Shown: one piece after another, positions 38,365-50,678 of the stretch
Position numbering within the stretch: position 1 is the first letter of the stretch
Layout: every line of letters begins with the position of its first letter
DNA from: Utricularia gibba
Taxonomy: Eukaryota; Streptophyta; Magnoliopsida; Lamiales; Lentibulariaceae
Assembly (NCBI GenBank): GCA_002189035.1
Contig: NEEC01000017.1
Location: 682,001 to 746,000, forward strand
Reading direction: 5' to 3'
Length of the DNA: 64,000 nucleotides
The notes under the pieces: model-generated
What the model saw: the letters and a program-made list of their open reading frames with translations, nothing else
What the model was told of the DNA's origin: nothing
Database searches by the model: none
Made by a program: the position numbers and the translations under genes

Positions 38365-38924
38365 ATGGCGTCCGATTCCACCAACACCGGCGAGAGGCAC
38401 AGGAGCTTGGACCAGGAGATCAAGGAACTCATCTCCGCCCTCACCAGCCGTCTCGCCACCATCCACCACCACCAAAAACCAGGCTCCCATGACCATGCAC
38501 TCGACGATGAGCAGGGAATCAGGTGACAAAATAGTATCCCAATGAAGAGCCCTCGATCAGCCCATTCGTTAGAATAATTGAATTTATCAAATGAACGACC
38601 AGGATCATCACCCTGGCGGGGAGCAACGTGGGAGCCACCATGCGCGGCTCCGCCGAGGAGAGGCCGCCGGGGAGTCAGGAACAAGAGGAGTTGGCCACTT
38701 ACATCAACAGCAACTTCCAGGCGATCAACAATTCCGTGATGTTGGGCGGCAGCTACCGAACCAACGATCCCGGCGTCCATCTCGATATCTCCGACCACAT
38801 GGAGCCCAATCACGGCGCCCTGAAACACCGGAGAGGAGGGACAGTAGACCACCATCACCCTGCTGCTCATGAGCAGGAGAAAAGGGGCGACGGAGAGCAA
38901 ACTCCGGTGATCACCGAAGAATGA
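38365..38924 (+). CDS. small conserved plant protein of unknown function
   Basis: Two exons, 38365-38522 and 38603-38924, join in phase (158 and 322 nt) to 159 residues. The N-terminal half contains a short amphipathic region (SLDQEIKELISALTSRLATI) and a His-rich stretch. The second exon opens IITLAGSNVGATMRG, then ATYINSNFQAINNSVMLGGS and DPGVHLDISDHMEP, blocks that look conserved, followed by a low-complexity charged tail with GTVDHHHPAAHEQEKRGDG ending TPVITEE. No signal peptide or membrane span. I recall similar uncharacterised proteins in other plants but know no function. The 80-bp intron has good GT and AG ends. Confidence 0.75.
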
Positions 38925-39757
38925 GCACTGTATTATTATGTTTCATTTTGCATTGTTGAGCTGATAGCATGTGCTGTGTGTGCCTTAAGCTGGAGAATAA
39001 CAGCATGCATCCTTTTGGCGATGCGCGAACTGGAAAATAAAGGGAGCGTCTTGTTTCAGAAGTAATTATTACATAACATAAATTTCTTTATTTTAGATTA
39101 AAAATTTAAAGAATATATATTAAATAAACAAGCACAGACCCAAAATTCATTATATGGGTTAGGCTTTGTAAGAATACGGGATGGGGCGACCCGGGTCCGG
39201 TTCATAGTGTGTGGCGGCTTGGAGAAAGTTACTTAGTGGGCTGAGCCTTTGGATTCGTGATTACTTGTCCTAATGGATCTGAATTAAAGCCTCAAAAACA
39301 AGAAAAAGTTGCGGCCCAGAAATAGAATGAGCCCATTAATAGATGTTATATATATGTTAGCCCGTAAAATATTATGCGTATTCGACAGCTTCTTACAGAT
39401 ACACTCGCTTCACCCTTACGCGACTTCGCCCTGGTGTATCTTTCCTCCGGACTCACTCCTTGACTATCCTTCCCCTGCTGTATGTTTGATTATCTTCTGC
39501 GCTCAGCATTCTTGAACTTCTGTTACGCGGCAATGTAATTCTCGTACAATGGAAAAAAATATGGCGTTTTTTTAGTAAGGGTTCTCTCTTTTTGAAGTAT
39601 CCCGCTGTAGTAGATTGTTTTCCGGGCTTGGAATGTGTTTTCGCGTTCGTTATTTCTGCTGAATTTGATTTTGTTTTACCTTTTAACCGAGTTTGGTTGA
39701 TTTTCTTTCTTGTTTTCAGATCTAGATCAGCTACACCGTGCCCTGGATTGCTGAATC

Positions 39758-42700
39758 ATGTTTGGTAGTAATCGTAAGTGCTTATTTTGCACAAAATGGG
39801 TGATACTGTAGGAATTTTCCTTAGGTTTCATTTAATTTTTCTTGCCGATGGCGGGGGTGGCATTTGCCCCTGGGTACAACCGCACAATCACACAGCTACT
39901 TGTTGAGGTAAACTTTTTTCTGCTATTCTTGTTGTGCTGATCTTTTGTGGTCTCCTGGCAGCTTTTGGGCAGTCCACATCAAGCCCCTTTGGGTCGCAAC
40001 CTGCCTTTGGGCAGACTAGCAGTGCTACCAATAACCCATTTGCCCCAAAGCCCTTCGGAAGTACAAGTCCTTTTAATTCGCAGACTGGAAGTTCCATCTT
40101 TGGTGGCATGTCTTCATCTGCTTTGGGTTCCTCTTCTGCGTTTGGAAGCCCTACACCAGCATTTGGGGCTCAATCTGCTTCTGCCTTTGGGAGTTCAACT
40201 ACTGCGTCTGGCGGTATGTGCGCCAGTGTGCATAGCTAAAGTGTTTTTCTTTCTTTCTTTTGGTGCACCAGCACTTGGTTAGGGCTACTTGCGGATTTTC
40301 ATTATATTTTCAAAGCTTGCAATATGGATCATATTTTATGCTATCGCCTAAAGAACTGTTAGTCATAAGATTTGTGTAGCCAGCATGACTAACAAAAGAA
40401 TGCTCGACATTGGCGATTCATTTTTTTAAAATGTATAAACCGTACGTTTTTGTTTTAGTTGTCAAACCAATCTGCCAGTGTGGTTTTCGTTCTTCATTGT
40501 TTTCTTGCTTCACGTTAATTGGAGCATGCTGGCTTTCAGTTACTATTTCAATTTTGGTTTCATTATAATTATTTTTGCACACTGTTTTTCCTCCTCTCTT
40601 GGGCATAAACATCACGTATCTCCGCGTACCTTATTTTCCCAGGCTCCTCTTTATTTGGGCAAAAACCAGCTTTTGGTGGTTTTGGATCTAGTACTACACC
40701 AACGAGTCCTTTTGGGGTTCATTTCAGCAATCACAACCAGCTTTTGGTAGCAACGTTTTTGGTTCATCTTCTCCCTTTGGTGGCCCTACTCAGCCTTCAT
40801 TTGGTTCTATGAGCACTTCTGCATTTGGTGCATCAAGTACTCCTGCCTTTGGCTCCACTACCCCAGCCTTTGGTTCTACTGCAACTCCGGTGTTTGGAAG
40901 CACAAGTGGTGGCTTTGGCTTGTCAACACCGTTTGGATCAAGTACTCCTGCATTTGGTTCAACTTCCACTCCTGCATTTGGTGCCACAAGTAGTCCTTCC
41001 TTTGGGAGCACTCCTGCATTCGGCTCAACAAGCACTCCTTTGTTCGGTTCCTCAAGTTCTCCTGCGTTTGGTACCACAGGTGTTCTTGGGTTTGGAACTC
41101 CTACAGCTTCTTCTTTTAATGTCAGTCCCAGTCCTGCATTTGGCCAATCAACACCTGCCTTTGGTAGTAGTCCATTTGGCACAACATCAGGTTTTGGTGC
41201 GCAAACGACTTCCTTTGGTAAGTTTTTTATGCACATGCTATAATGCACTTTATTTAGTAACCATACTACCAATGTATTATTTATAGCAGGGTTTCAGTCA
41301 CAGATTTGCGCTCATTTAGTTTGATTTTCCTACATGTATGACCTAGGTTCACGTCCTTCCAAAACATATCGCATTGATATCGTCCGTCTGTCACTTGCAA
41401 TTAATCGGATAGAAGTTTTTTAATTGCTCAACCATTCTTTATGGGAGATCTTACAACATTTTCTTCCAGGTACACAGGCTACGTCACCAAGCTTTGGTGC
41501 TTTTGGTCAGTCTACATTTGGTGTGCAGCGTGGAGGTAGCAGGGTAACCCCCTATGCACAAGTGGCTGAGACAGATGGTGCCCCAGGTTCACAGCCATCT
41601 GGGAAGCTATTATCCATTTCAGCTATGCCAGTTTACAAGGAGAAAAGCCATGAGGAACTTCGATGGGAGGACTACCAGTTAGGGGATAAAGGTTCGTATA
41701 ATGTGTATTAATCATTAAAGTATTCTTTAGTTAAAAAATATTACTAATTGATTTTCTGTGGATTCCAGGTGGTCAGGCCCCTGCCAGCCAGACTATTTCC
41801 AGTGCTGGCTTTAGTAGTCCGGGTTTTGTCTCTTCATCGCCTTCTTTTGCTCAGTCTTCTGCCAACCCTTTCTCTACTTCAACATCTTCCAATCCATTTG
41901 CCCCCAAAGCCCCTGCATTTAGCACCTCAAGCTTTGCGGCTACACCTCAATTTAGCCCTTCGCCGTTTGCAGCATCAAGTGCATCAAACGTCTTTTCTTT
42001 ACCAACGTCAACACCAACTTCGTTATTTTCTCCTGCAACCCAATCTGTAGGGCTTAATACATCTCTTTTTAGCACTCCAAGCACATCTGGATTTGCACAA
42101 CAATCTCTCTTTAGCACTCCAACAGCACCGGGACCTGCACCCAGTGCACTGAATTTTCCAAGCACACAATCTTCCCCTTTATTCCAATCATCTGCACAGT
42201 CACCTCTTCAAACGAGTTCTCTGTTTAGTCAGACCCCTGCATTCAGCCAGACTTCATCTTGGATGAGCCAGCCAAGTTTGTTTTCTGCACCATCAACTGG
42301 ATTTAGTAATCTTTTCTCCGGCTCGTCACTCTTCAGTCAACCTATGGTGAGTTCTTATTTGTATTGTGTTTATTGACTTTTTTACTAAAGTTAAAACAAG
42401 TCATCAGTATCGAAAGACCTTGTATGTGGTGTCTGCTGGCTGTTTGACCTATATATCTGAGATTGTACTCTTTTAAGTTGTTTTATAATAATCTGATCAC
42501 AATTCAATTGTTTCGAACCCTAGTCTCATTGTTAAAGTAAAAAAAAAAAAATTAAACTCATGGTTTTAGTTGAGTTGGCAAATAACGGAAAATTGTATTG
42601 GCTGATTTGTTACGAAATCCGTGTATTTGTCAGTTTACCTCAAGAAATAACCCATTAGTTGGTGTGCTATTTTTCGTTTTTAAATTGTGTAGCGTTCATG

Positions 42701-45063
42701 CATTTTCCTTCTTGATATTCTATGATTGATTTTTTTGGTTGACCTTTTTCCCCTTGCAGACCTCTCTCAGCAGTCCATTTCAGTCGGCACAACCTTCTCA
42801 AAGTTTCAGTCCATTTAATATTAGCAGCTCTGGACTGTTACAATCAGGTTAATTAGCATCCTGATTATATACCTCACTCTTGGTAACAAGTTCCTGAATT
42901 GATGGCTTCTGTTTTGTTTTTTTGGGATGCTTCCATCCGGTGCAGGTGGCTTTACAGGACTTTTTGCCAATGCTCCATCTGGGCATCCGTACGTTTATTG
43001 CCTCATCTATTGTCATTCTTTGGTTTGGCTAGGTTACGACAAGCTGTATATGCATGCTATGGATCCTTCTTTTTTTAGTTGTCAGTTTTTTTTCTTCTAG
43101 TTTTGGATTTTAATGCATTTCCTTCACAGATCGAGTATTGCTCAAGGTCCTGTGGTTGCACAAGTAGCTTCAGTGGCAAACCCATTTGGAACTTTGCCTG
43201 CCATGCCTCAAATGTCAATTGGTCGCTCAGGTGTTTCTCCATCAATTCAGTATGGGATATCAAACTTGCCGGTGAGAAATTTTATAGTAGTTTTGCATCA
43301 TTCTCGACTTCATGGCTACTTTATGCGTCAAAGGATAATAATTGATTACTTCTTATGCTGCTAGCAGGCAGTTGACAAACCAGCACCTGTAAGGATTTCA
43401 TCACTCTTGACATCTCGGCATTTTTCCCAGAGGCGTTTTCGCCTTCCTGTGAGGAAATATAACCCGAAGACAAATGGTCCCAAGGTGGTTATCATGTATT
43501 TTACCGTGTATGGCTGTCACAATCAAGTATTCCTGGCTTCTGAGCTTCAAGCTTCTTGAATACACTTTTTCTCATAGATTACACAGCATTTTAGCTACTG
43601 GACATGCCAGGCACTATTATATTCACAAATGTCGTAATGCTGGAAATTAATTCTTCGTGTGCTCCCCGGCAGGTGCCATTTTTCAATGATGATGAAGAAA
43701 CACCCAGCACTCCAAAGGCGGATGCTTTTTTTGTTCCAAGGGAGAATCCTAGAGCTCTTGTAATTCGTCCTATTGATTCGTGGCCTCCTAGATCTGCAGA
43801 AAAGAAAAAGGAAGCGGCTCCTCATGATTTTGAAAATGGTGAGCACTAGTCTGTTCGCCCAAGGATTGAGTGTTCTCATGCATCCTATATGGCTTATCTA
43901 TTGAAAATGGTTTGTAGTGATTATGCTGTTACTATCAGGTGCGTCTTTTGTTTTGATAAAACTGGTTTTAATTGATGAACTAAGGTCCAAACTCACAGGA
44001 TGTGACCTAGTGGACAAGGCCATTGTTATGTGCTATATAGGTGTATGTGTGAGGCCTTGGTCTAGCTGTTGCTGTTAGATGTTATTGCGTAACTCTCGAA
44101 TGTTTGATTCGAGAGGTTATATTTTAGGTTCATTTTGAGTCGTGTTGAATTGTGCCTCTAAATGCTTGCTTATGGTGGATCTCAGCCCCTGCATTTCTAT
44201 ATATATTATTCTTACGGTTTTGTTGGTGACAACAGGTAAATCTCATCCGCATGATCACAAGACCAACGACAAAGGAGGTTAGAGTTAATTGAGAAATCGC
44301 AGCATCTTCATTTACGTAAAACATCTGAAAAACCTAGACATTCTCGTATCTTATGACTGAATCTGCTAAAGTTGGTGGTTCAGATGTCTCCCAAGGGAGA
44401 GAATCCAATGGACAAGCTGAAGACCATTCTAGCTATTCAAGTGGGAAGAAAAAGCCTGGTGGAGATGCTCCTACCGCTGAGGAACGAAAGATCAAAGCTG
44501 GTGAAGCAGCCGTTGCATATGAACCCGGCGCCGATACCAAGACACAGCTGCCAAAGCTTCTGCACTCTGACTATTACATGGAACCTGGACTCGCGGAGTT
44601 GGCTGCCAAGGAAAGAGCTGAACCAGGTTTCTGCAGCCATGTGAAGAACTTTGTGGTTGGGAGGAAGGGCTATGGCAGCATCAAGTTTTTGGGGGAGACG
44701 GATGTCCGGGGCCTCGACCTGGATTCCATAGTCCAGTTCAATGATCGAGAGGTTTTAGTGTACATGGACGACAGCATGAAACCCCCCGTTGGGCAAGGCC
44801 TGAACAAACCAGCAGAGATGACACTTCTCAACATAAAATGCATCGACAAGAAGACAGGCCAGGCTTGCACCGAGGGGCCCCGAATCGACAAATACAAAGC
44901 TATTCTCAGAAAGAAAGCTGAGGATCAAGGCGCTGAATATGTTTCGTTTGATCCTGTGAAAGGGGAGTGGAAATTTCGGGTGAGCCACTTCAGCAGTTAC
45001 AGTTTATTAGAGGAGGAGGACGATGATGATGATGATGATGATGATGAAGGTACTCGTCCTTGA
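39758..45063 (+). CDS. NUP98: nucleoporin NUP98 with FG repeats and autoproteolytic domain; one apparent frameshift
   Basis: FG nucleoporin of the nuclear pore permeability barrier. Exon 1 (39758-39773, MFGSN) is followed by exons from 39962 and 40643, dense in FG repeats ([20 protein letters not shown]). At 40714-40717 (GGGG) the frame breaks; one base over it resumes [20 protein letters not shown] and runs to a donor after about 41220. Further exons at about 41470-41691 ([19 protein letters not shown]), 41769-42345 (Ser/FG-rich), 42760-43263, 43372-43483 ([17 protein letters not shown]) and 43673-43838 follow. The last exon (about 44338-45063) is the Nup98 autopeptidase domain (LRHSDYY-type [55 protein letters not shown]), with the HFS self-cleavage site, then a poly-Asp tail (45021-45047, GAT repeats). 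The junction between about 44285 and 44338 stays unresolved. Confidence 0.9.
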
Positions 45064-45977
45064 GCAATCAAACTTGAACTTGTGGATTGTGTCTGCGTGT
45101 CTGCATGCTGATTAGGTGGTTTTGTCTGAGTTAGCCGTCATTGTGTTGGTTCCTTTTTCTTTCTTTGTAATAGTACCAAGTTTTTTAACTTCGCAGGTAC
45201 GGGTTAAAAGTTTTTTACTGTACAATGCTCGTCACCTACGTAAAAGTATATTATTATTATTATTATTACATGGATATGTATGTATTTAGAAACCATTCCT
45301 TCAATGGATTGGAACCAAGTAGTTATTTTGTATTGCTTTTTTAATAATATTAAAAAATGTATTGAATTAAGATCATTTCCAAAAAGTATGATAATTAAAC
45401 AATTTTTTATATCTTTTTGGAAATTTGTATATTATGGGCTATGTTTCAAACAATTTTTGTTGTTAAATAAATATTTTTTAAATAAATATTTTATAAATAA
45501 TTTTGTTATTAAATATGAATAATGTTAGAATAAATAACATGATTGTTTTAATCTTATTTAAGAAAATTTTCATGAAAATGTAAATTATGAAAATTGAGTA
45601 TAGAATATTGTACACAAAAGAGTCCTTGGCATTAAAACCAAATGCAGCAATGAATTCATGACTTGTGTCTTTTTGTTGAGACGATAATGGGCTCTTTAAG
45701 GGTATGTAAAGCATCTGGTGGATAATGGGCCTCATATAGAAGAAGTGGGGTCCAGTAATGGATGAAGGTGGTGTTCCGACTGCATCGTGGTGCTTCTGTT
45801 GATACACACTACAAAGACAGGAAGGAGTTCGTTACATGTCCGAGGCTAATACATACCATACAACAGATGCTGGTCGTCCGTCGAGCATCCCGCACCCTCT
45901 TCTTCCTTCCCGTAGTAGAAGAAGAAGAAGAAGAAGAAGAAGAAGATGATGATGATGATGATGATGTGAATGATTTC
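45064..45977. other. convergent 3' region of NUP98 and ARF6-like genes
   Basis: Holds an (ATT)n tract at 45248-45267 and an AT-rich middle (45280-45600). The last part is the 3' UTR of the ARF gene. No gene seen. Confidence 0.45.
45917..45966 (+). repeat. compound (AGA)n(TGA)n microsatellite in the ARF6-like 3' UTR
   Basis: About nine AGA/GAA triplets run directly into about seven ATG/GAT triplets, ending 12 bp before the stop codon of the minus-strand ARF gene. Likely length-variable. Confidence 0.9.
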
Positions 45978-48900
45978 TTACTGGTACTGCTGGAGAACTA
46001 GTTGACTTTTAACAGACGTGGGAAGATTGAGCCCCTGCTTTCCCATCTGCTGCACTTCCACAGGGGATAGAATCTTGATGCACCATACATTATTTACAAA
46101 TTCCCTGGTCAGCAGAGCAACAAGCATCAAGCATCAAGCATCACCCAGGAGAAGAACATCGACTGAAGAGGTAGGTTGGTGTACTTACTGCCAAGGGTCA
46201 TCACCCAGGAGAAGAACATCGTTCTCCCGGTCGACAAATACAAGCTGCCAGCCTGATCTCTGAGGGTCCTCCAGAAGGCCTTCGAGTCCGAACATGCGAG
46301 CCAGTTCACTCCGCAGCTCGCTGTAGTTGCTGAACTTGGAGATATCTAGTGACCGCCCAAACGTTCCTGACTTGTGAACCTGGATAATAAGCACATGTTC
46401 AAGATTAAAGTTAGGCTTGTAATGCTTGATAACCACCGCCCAAAAGTGCCTTTCAGGATCAACAAAAAGCACAGGTTCTTGTAAAACTGATTAATCAACA
46501 AGAGAGCAAGACATTGTGCCAAATGTGAATTCACCTTGACGAAGGCACTGGGAGTTGTGTTGTCATGATCCAGATTTTCTTTCGAGTGAAAGAAACCTGA
46601 TTCATCAACACAGCTCGAGGCTGTAACATCCAAGTTCAGAGGAACACTCGCAAATGCAGGAGATGAATACGGCAGAGAGAGTGACTCTCCCCCACCATTT
46701 CTTGTGGTAGATACACCATTCAGAATATTTGATGGCAAATCAGTGTTCACCCCAAACGAGAAATTGGCATCAGAGTGGGTGACCCCTCTGAACTCTTGGA
46801 GCTCTCTGGGTGGTAGAGGAGGAAACAAAGCTGTGAGATCTGAGGTGCTTTGGGTAAACAGTTGCTCTGGATTTGGAAACCCATATCCAGAGGCTTTGGA
46901 AGGAGGCTCTGGGTCTAATGCTGATGGTTTTGGTAATGGTGAAGGTGAGATGAGTGGATTTCCATGCGAGTCCACATGGCACAATGCCCTTCGGATGAAA
47001 ATGAGCTGAGGAGTCTCTGCATGGAAGAACTGTTATTCGCAGGCACATTGTTTTCATTGATGTTAGCAGAGCTCTGACGCTTCACACCTGATGAGATCAT
47101 CAGATGGCTAATGGGTGACTGAGAATCGGAACCTGCATCAGGGAAACCAGGTATAGCCTTCACAGCCTGCTGATAAGGAGGTAGGGGATGCAGACTCTCC
47201 GACTGCTGGAAACATTGCTGTTGCTGTGGCAGATTCATCAATGGCTGAGAGCCTTGCAACTGTGGTAGAAACTGGGCCTGAGCTACACTATTGTTTTCTG
47301 GAACATCGTGGGATAAACCCGGCTGAGTCTGTGACTGTTGCAACACTCGGCTCTGCAGCATAGATGCAGGGATTTGATTTCCAATTCCATGCAACTGCAG
47401 AAAGGGCTGACTGGCTAGTTTTGATGGGTCCATTGAACCCGCCTGCTGGAAAGCAGCAGCTGCCATTACTTGATAAATGTCATTTTGTGAACCACAGAGG
47501 GGCTGTGCTTGTATAAAGGGAGATGCTCCGAACCCCTGGAAATTCATCGATTGCAGGTATTGATCTCTTGCACCTCCTTGGAGCCACGTAGTTGGACTAC
47601 TCAGGCTCATATCACCATCTTTAAATGCTGTAACAGAACATGTCATTTTTTTAGAAGGATGAACCCAAGTCACAAACAAGTTGACCAGTCTGTAATAAGA
47701 AATAATTTAACAGGTTCATAAAATTTTACCAGGAAATAACGGCAATCCTGATGGCCAAGGTCTCTTCAGTCTCATAGAAAAAGGAGATGGATACATGGGA
47801 AAAGTAGTCAGCGGCTCAATTTCCCACAAAGACACTCTTTGCTGCTTTTCCCCAGCAGTTGATTCATCCCATCCAACCTGATATACATGAAAATTTGTAA
47901 AAAAAACTTCAAGAGATGAGATCCCTTTTGAGTCTTCAAAGAACACTCTATACTGCGCCAAATCAAAATGATGCACCCTTTTTAGATACTGATGTTTCAT
48001 GTGAAGGTTAATGATGATGACCACGTGATTGAAAACTCACAGGTAAGAGTTTTTTTGGAATGTTTTTCATCCACAAAAGGAGACTTCGAAAAAGATAGAA
48101 AGAAAACAACAAGGTTTTCATGAGGAGCGCGGACACTTTGCATTCATAAAAAAGAGAAGAATAATTCTGAGAATTGAAAGCTTGATGCAGAGTATATACC
48201 TTAACTGATCGCCAGAATGAGTTAGGCCAGTGAACCGGGTCAAAATCACTTATACCAAGAATCGTACCCATGTACCTGAAACAATTGGGTTTTATCAACA
48301 GAATTCGAAGCCAGCATCAATGGGGTATTATTAACATGAGGGTTCCCATTAACAGAATACTTTTTAAAGCGCGCGATGAAAAACTTGAAGTTTTGGAGGG
48401 TGTCAACTCTAATTCCTAATGATGATGCAAATAAGGAATCTAAAAAGTATGACACTTACCGGCGAACACTTGACTCTTCAGTTTCAAAGAGCATGCGAAA
48501 ACGCATACCTACTGAAACTCTTGTGTGGTAAACTGCTTTCGCATATCTAGCTAAAGGTATCACAAATTCTGATGGACTCGCTCTGAAAGTATAGATTTCA
48601 AATGTGAAAATGAATTGGTTACCACTTGCATAGCAAGACAGAGAGATGCTACCTTGGATTGTAAAATATGTTAAAACGGCTGTTTGTTGCTACTGCATGA
48701 GCTGCCGCAGCAAGAAGACCAATGTGCATGTTATCATTCGACAGCACTGAAGATGACATAACTGTTTGAGGTCGAGTAGCCCGTCGAATACCCAGAAGCA
48801 GCTGATTGTCTTCATCCCTGATAAAACAGAATAAAAAGAGATGTCGGTACTATATGCACAAGTGAGCAATTCAGAATTGAATATCATACACGTACCAGAT

Positions 48901-50678
48901 AAATATAACAGAATCCCCGGCGGCAAGCTTTTTTGCACTCACAAAGACGCTCCATCCAGTAGTAAGGAGATGGCGTTTTGGCTGGCCTACAAATTTGTTT
49001 AAACACTAAAGCATTCAGCTCACTCAACACTCAAACCAGAAACTTTAAAATCATATAAACGCCCAAAACAATGTCTTTAAAAATGCTAAAGCGACTCATT
49101 GCAACCCACCTCTAAAAATATGTCTGAACTTCCACTCACTTCCATGAAGATCCTTCGCAATCAATTCTTGAGCAGGAGGGGTTTGGGAGTAGTCCTAAAA
49201 TAGAAAATATCAAGCTTGTAGAGGCTAATGAAAGAAAACTGCGAATGTGAGAAAATGCTCCAATGGAAACATACAAGTGCAGGAAACACTTTCTCAGCAG
49301 CACGACGAGGGACTGAAAACCCACCATGGGTGCTGGTATCACTAGCAGTTAATGTCTTACAAAAATAATTTGTAGGCTGCTTGCTGGCGTTCCCAAGCTC
49401 TGCTGGTAAGAGGCATATATCCTTTTGCTCTTGCTAAACACACGCGTGGACTTAATTACAAAATGAAATTATCTACAGAAAAATATAAAAAAGACAAGTA
49501 AGCTCGTACAGGAGTGAGCGGCTGCAATGTCATCTGAGCATAAACTTCATCTGTTTCAACATCTGCCTGCAATGTCCAATACATCTTCTCTCCATATCAT
49601 GAGGAAGATTTAAAATAACCCCATCAAGACAGCCTGCAACTTACATGCATTGTCACATTATGAAGCTGGCATATCAGCTGAGGCTGTAAGCCAGGATAGC
49701 TAGGGACACTAGCATATGAGTCCTTGTTAGTAGATGCAGCAACCTGCAAACAGGATTGGATATTGTACAGTAAACTTCATCACAGAACCAGAATCAACAA
49801 TTTCAAAGGATGATTCTAGTTGATGCAGGCCAGTGATTAATATTTGAAACTCAAAAGCTGATTGTAAATAAATCCTGCTAACTGATCTAAAAAATCCCAC
49901 CGCAAATCAGTAATATTTGCATCCCTAGTCCTAATGCAGGCACTGAAAACTAAGAATTGATAACGCATCTCGAAAAACAATCATCTTGTAAAAAGACACC
50001 AGAGCTTTGTTAACCATCACTATACTGAATGCTTGGGGTGCATGAGGATTTCAGGAAACATGTATATGGGTATGGTTGACTATCAAGCAACACACATCCA
50101 GATTCAGGTGCCAAACTTGGTACGACTTATCAACTTCAGAAGAATAACCACGACTGTAAATCTTCAGCGTGAACTAAAGTTTAGATTTTTAGAGTCAAAT
50201 TTGAGAATAAAAGGCAGTCGAAATATAAATCTGGGGATATTGATCACGAAAAAAAATATAGATTTTAAAACACAACCATCAGCTTTGAAAAGCATGACAG
50301 AATCTACTGCACAGACACCAAAATCAGAACAAAATACACTGAAAATAAACAAATCGAGGATTGTAAACTAAAATCATCAAGAACAAACCTGCTCGCTGTG
50401 TCCTTGAGGAAAGTAAACAACCCGGCTTCCTATTGGAGGAAGTGAAACAAGAGGGCCAGCACAAGCATGCCAGAGCTCCGAGTTCAAGCATTTCTCCTCA
50501 GCTGCCATCATCCAACCAAGAGAACAAACACATACACAAGCCTTAAGATGAGAATTTGCACTAAAACTCCATCGGACACAACAAAAGAAGTAAAACAAAT
50601 AAGATACAGGTATGGCAAACCTTCCTCTGCTTGAGAATTCAACGCACAGCCACTAGAAAACGAACCGGACAACCTCAT
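45978..50678 (-). CDS. auxin response factor, ARF6-like; one apparent frameshift
   Basis: Activator-type ARF controlling auxin-responsive transcription; ARF6/ARF8 relatives drive flower maturation and growth. Exon 1 (50678-50621) reads [19 protein letters not shown] and joins by phase to [20 protein letters not shown]. The B3 DNA-binding domain follows ([54 protein letters not shown]), then the ancillary domain ([40 protein letters not shown]). The middle region is Gln-rich, typical of activators, and [16 protein letters not shown] favours ARF6. At 46987-46989 (CCC on +) the frame breaks; one base over it continues [15 protein letters not shown]. The PB1 domain is intact ([55 protein letters not shown]). 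A miR167 site lies in the PB1 exon. The stop is at 45978-45980. Confidence 0.92.
46141..46222 (-). repeat. partial exon duplication, 60-bp offset
   Basis: The string tcacccaggagaagaacatc at 46141 recurs exactly at 46201. The right copy is ARF6-like coding sequence (VLLLGD of the PB1 domain); the left copy lies in the following intron. Confidence 0.9.
46240..46260 (-). promoter_or_regulatory. miR167 target site in the ARF6-like mRNA
   Basis: On the coding strand the site reads GAGATCAGGCTGGCAGCTTG followed by T, encoding the conserved RSGWQLV stretch. From memory it matches the known ARF6/ARF8 site, pairing with miR167 with a central mismatch or two. This implies post-transcriptional repression of the gene by miR167. 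Confidence 0.85.

Noticed and set aside
40790-41272. 160-residue minus-strand ORF rich in Pro, Asn and Val
   Set aside because: Antisense of NUP98 FG repeats; repeat periodicity keeps the opposite frame open.
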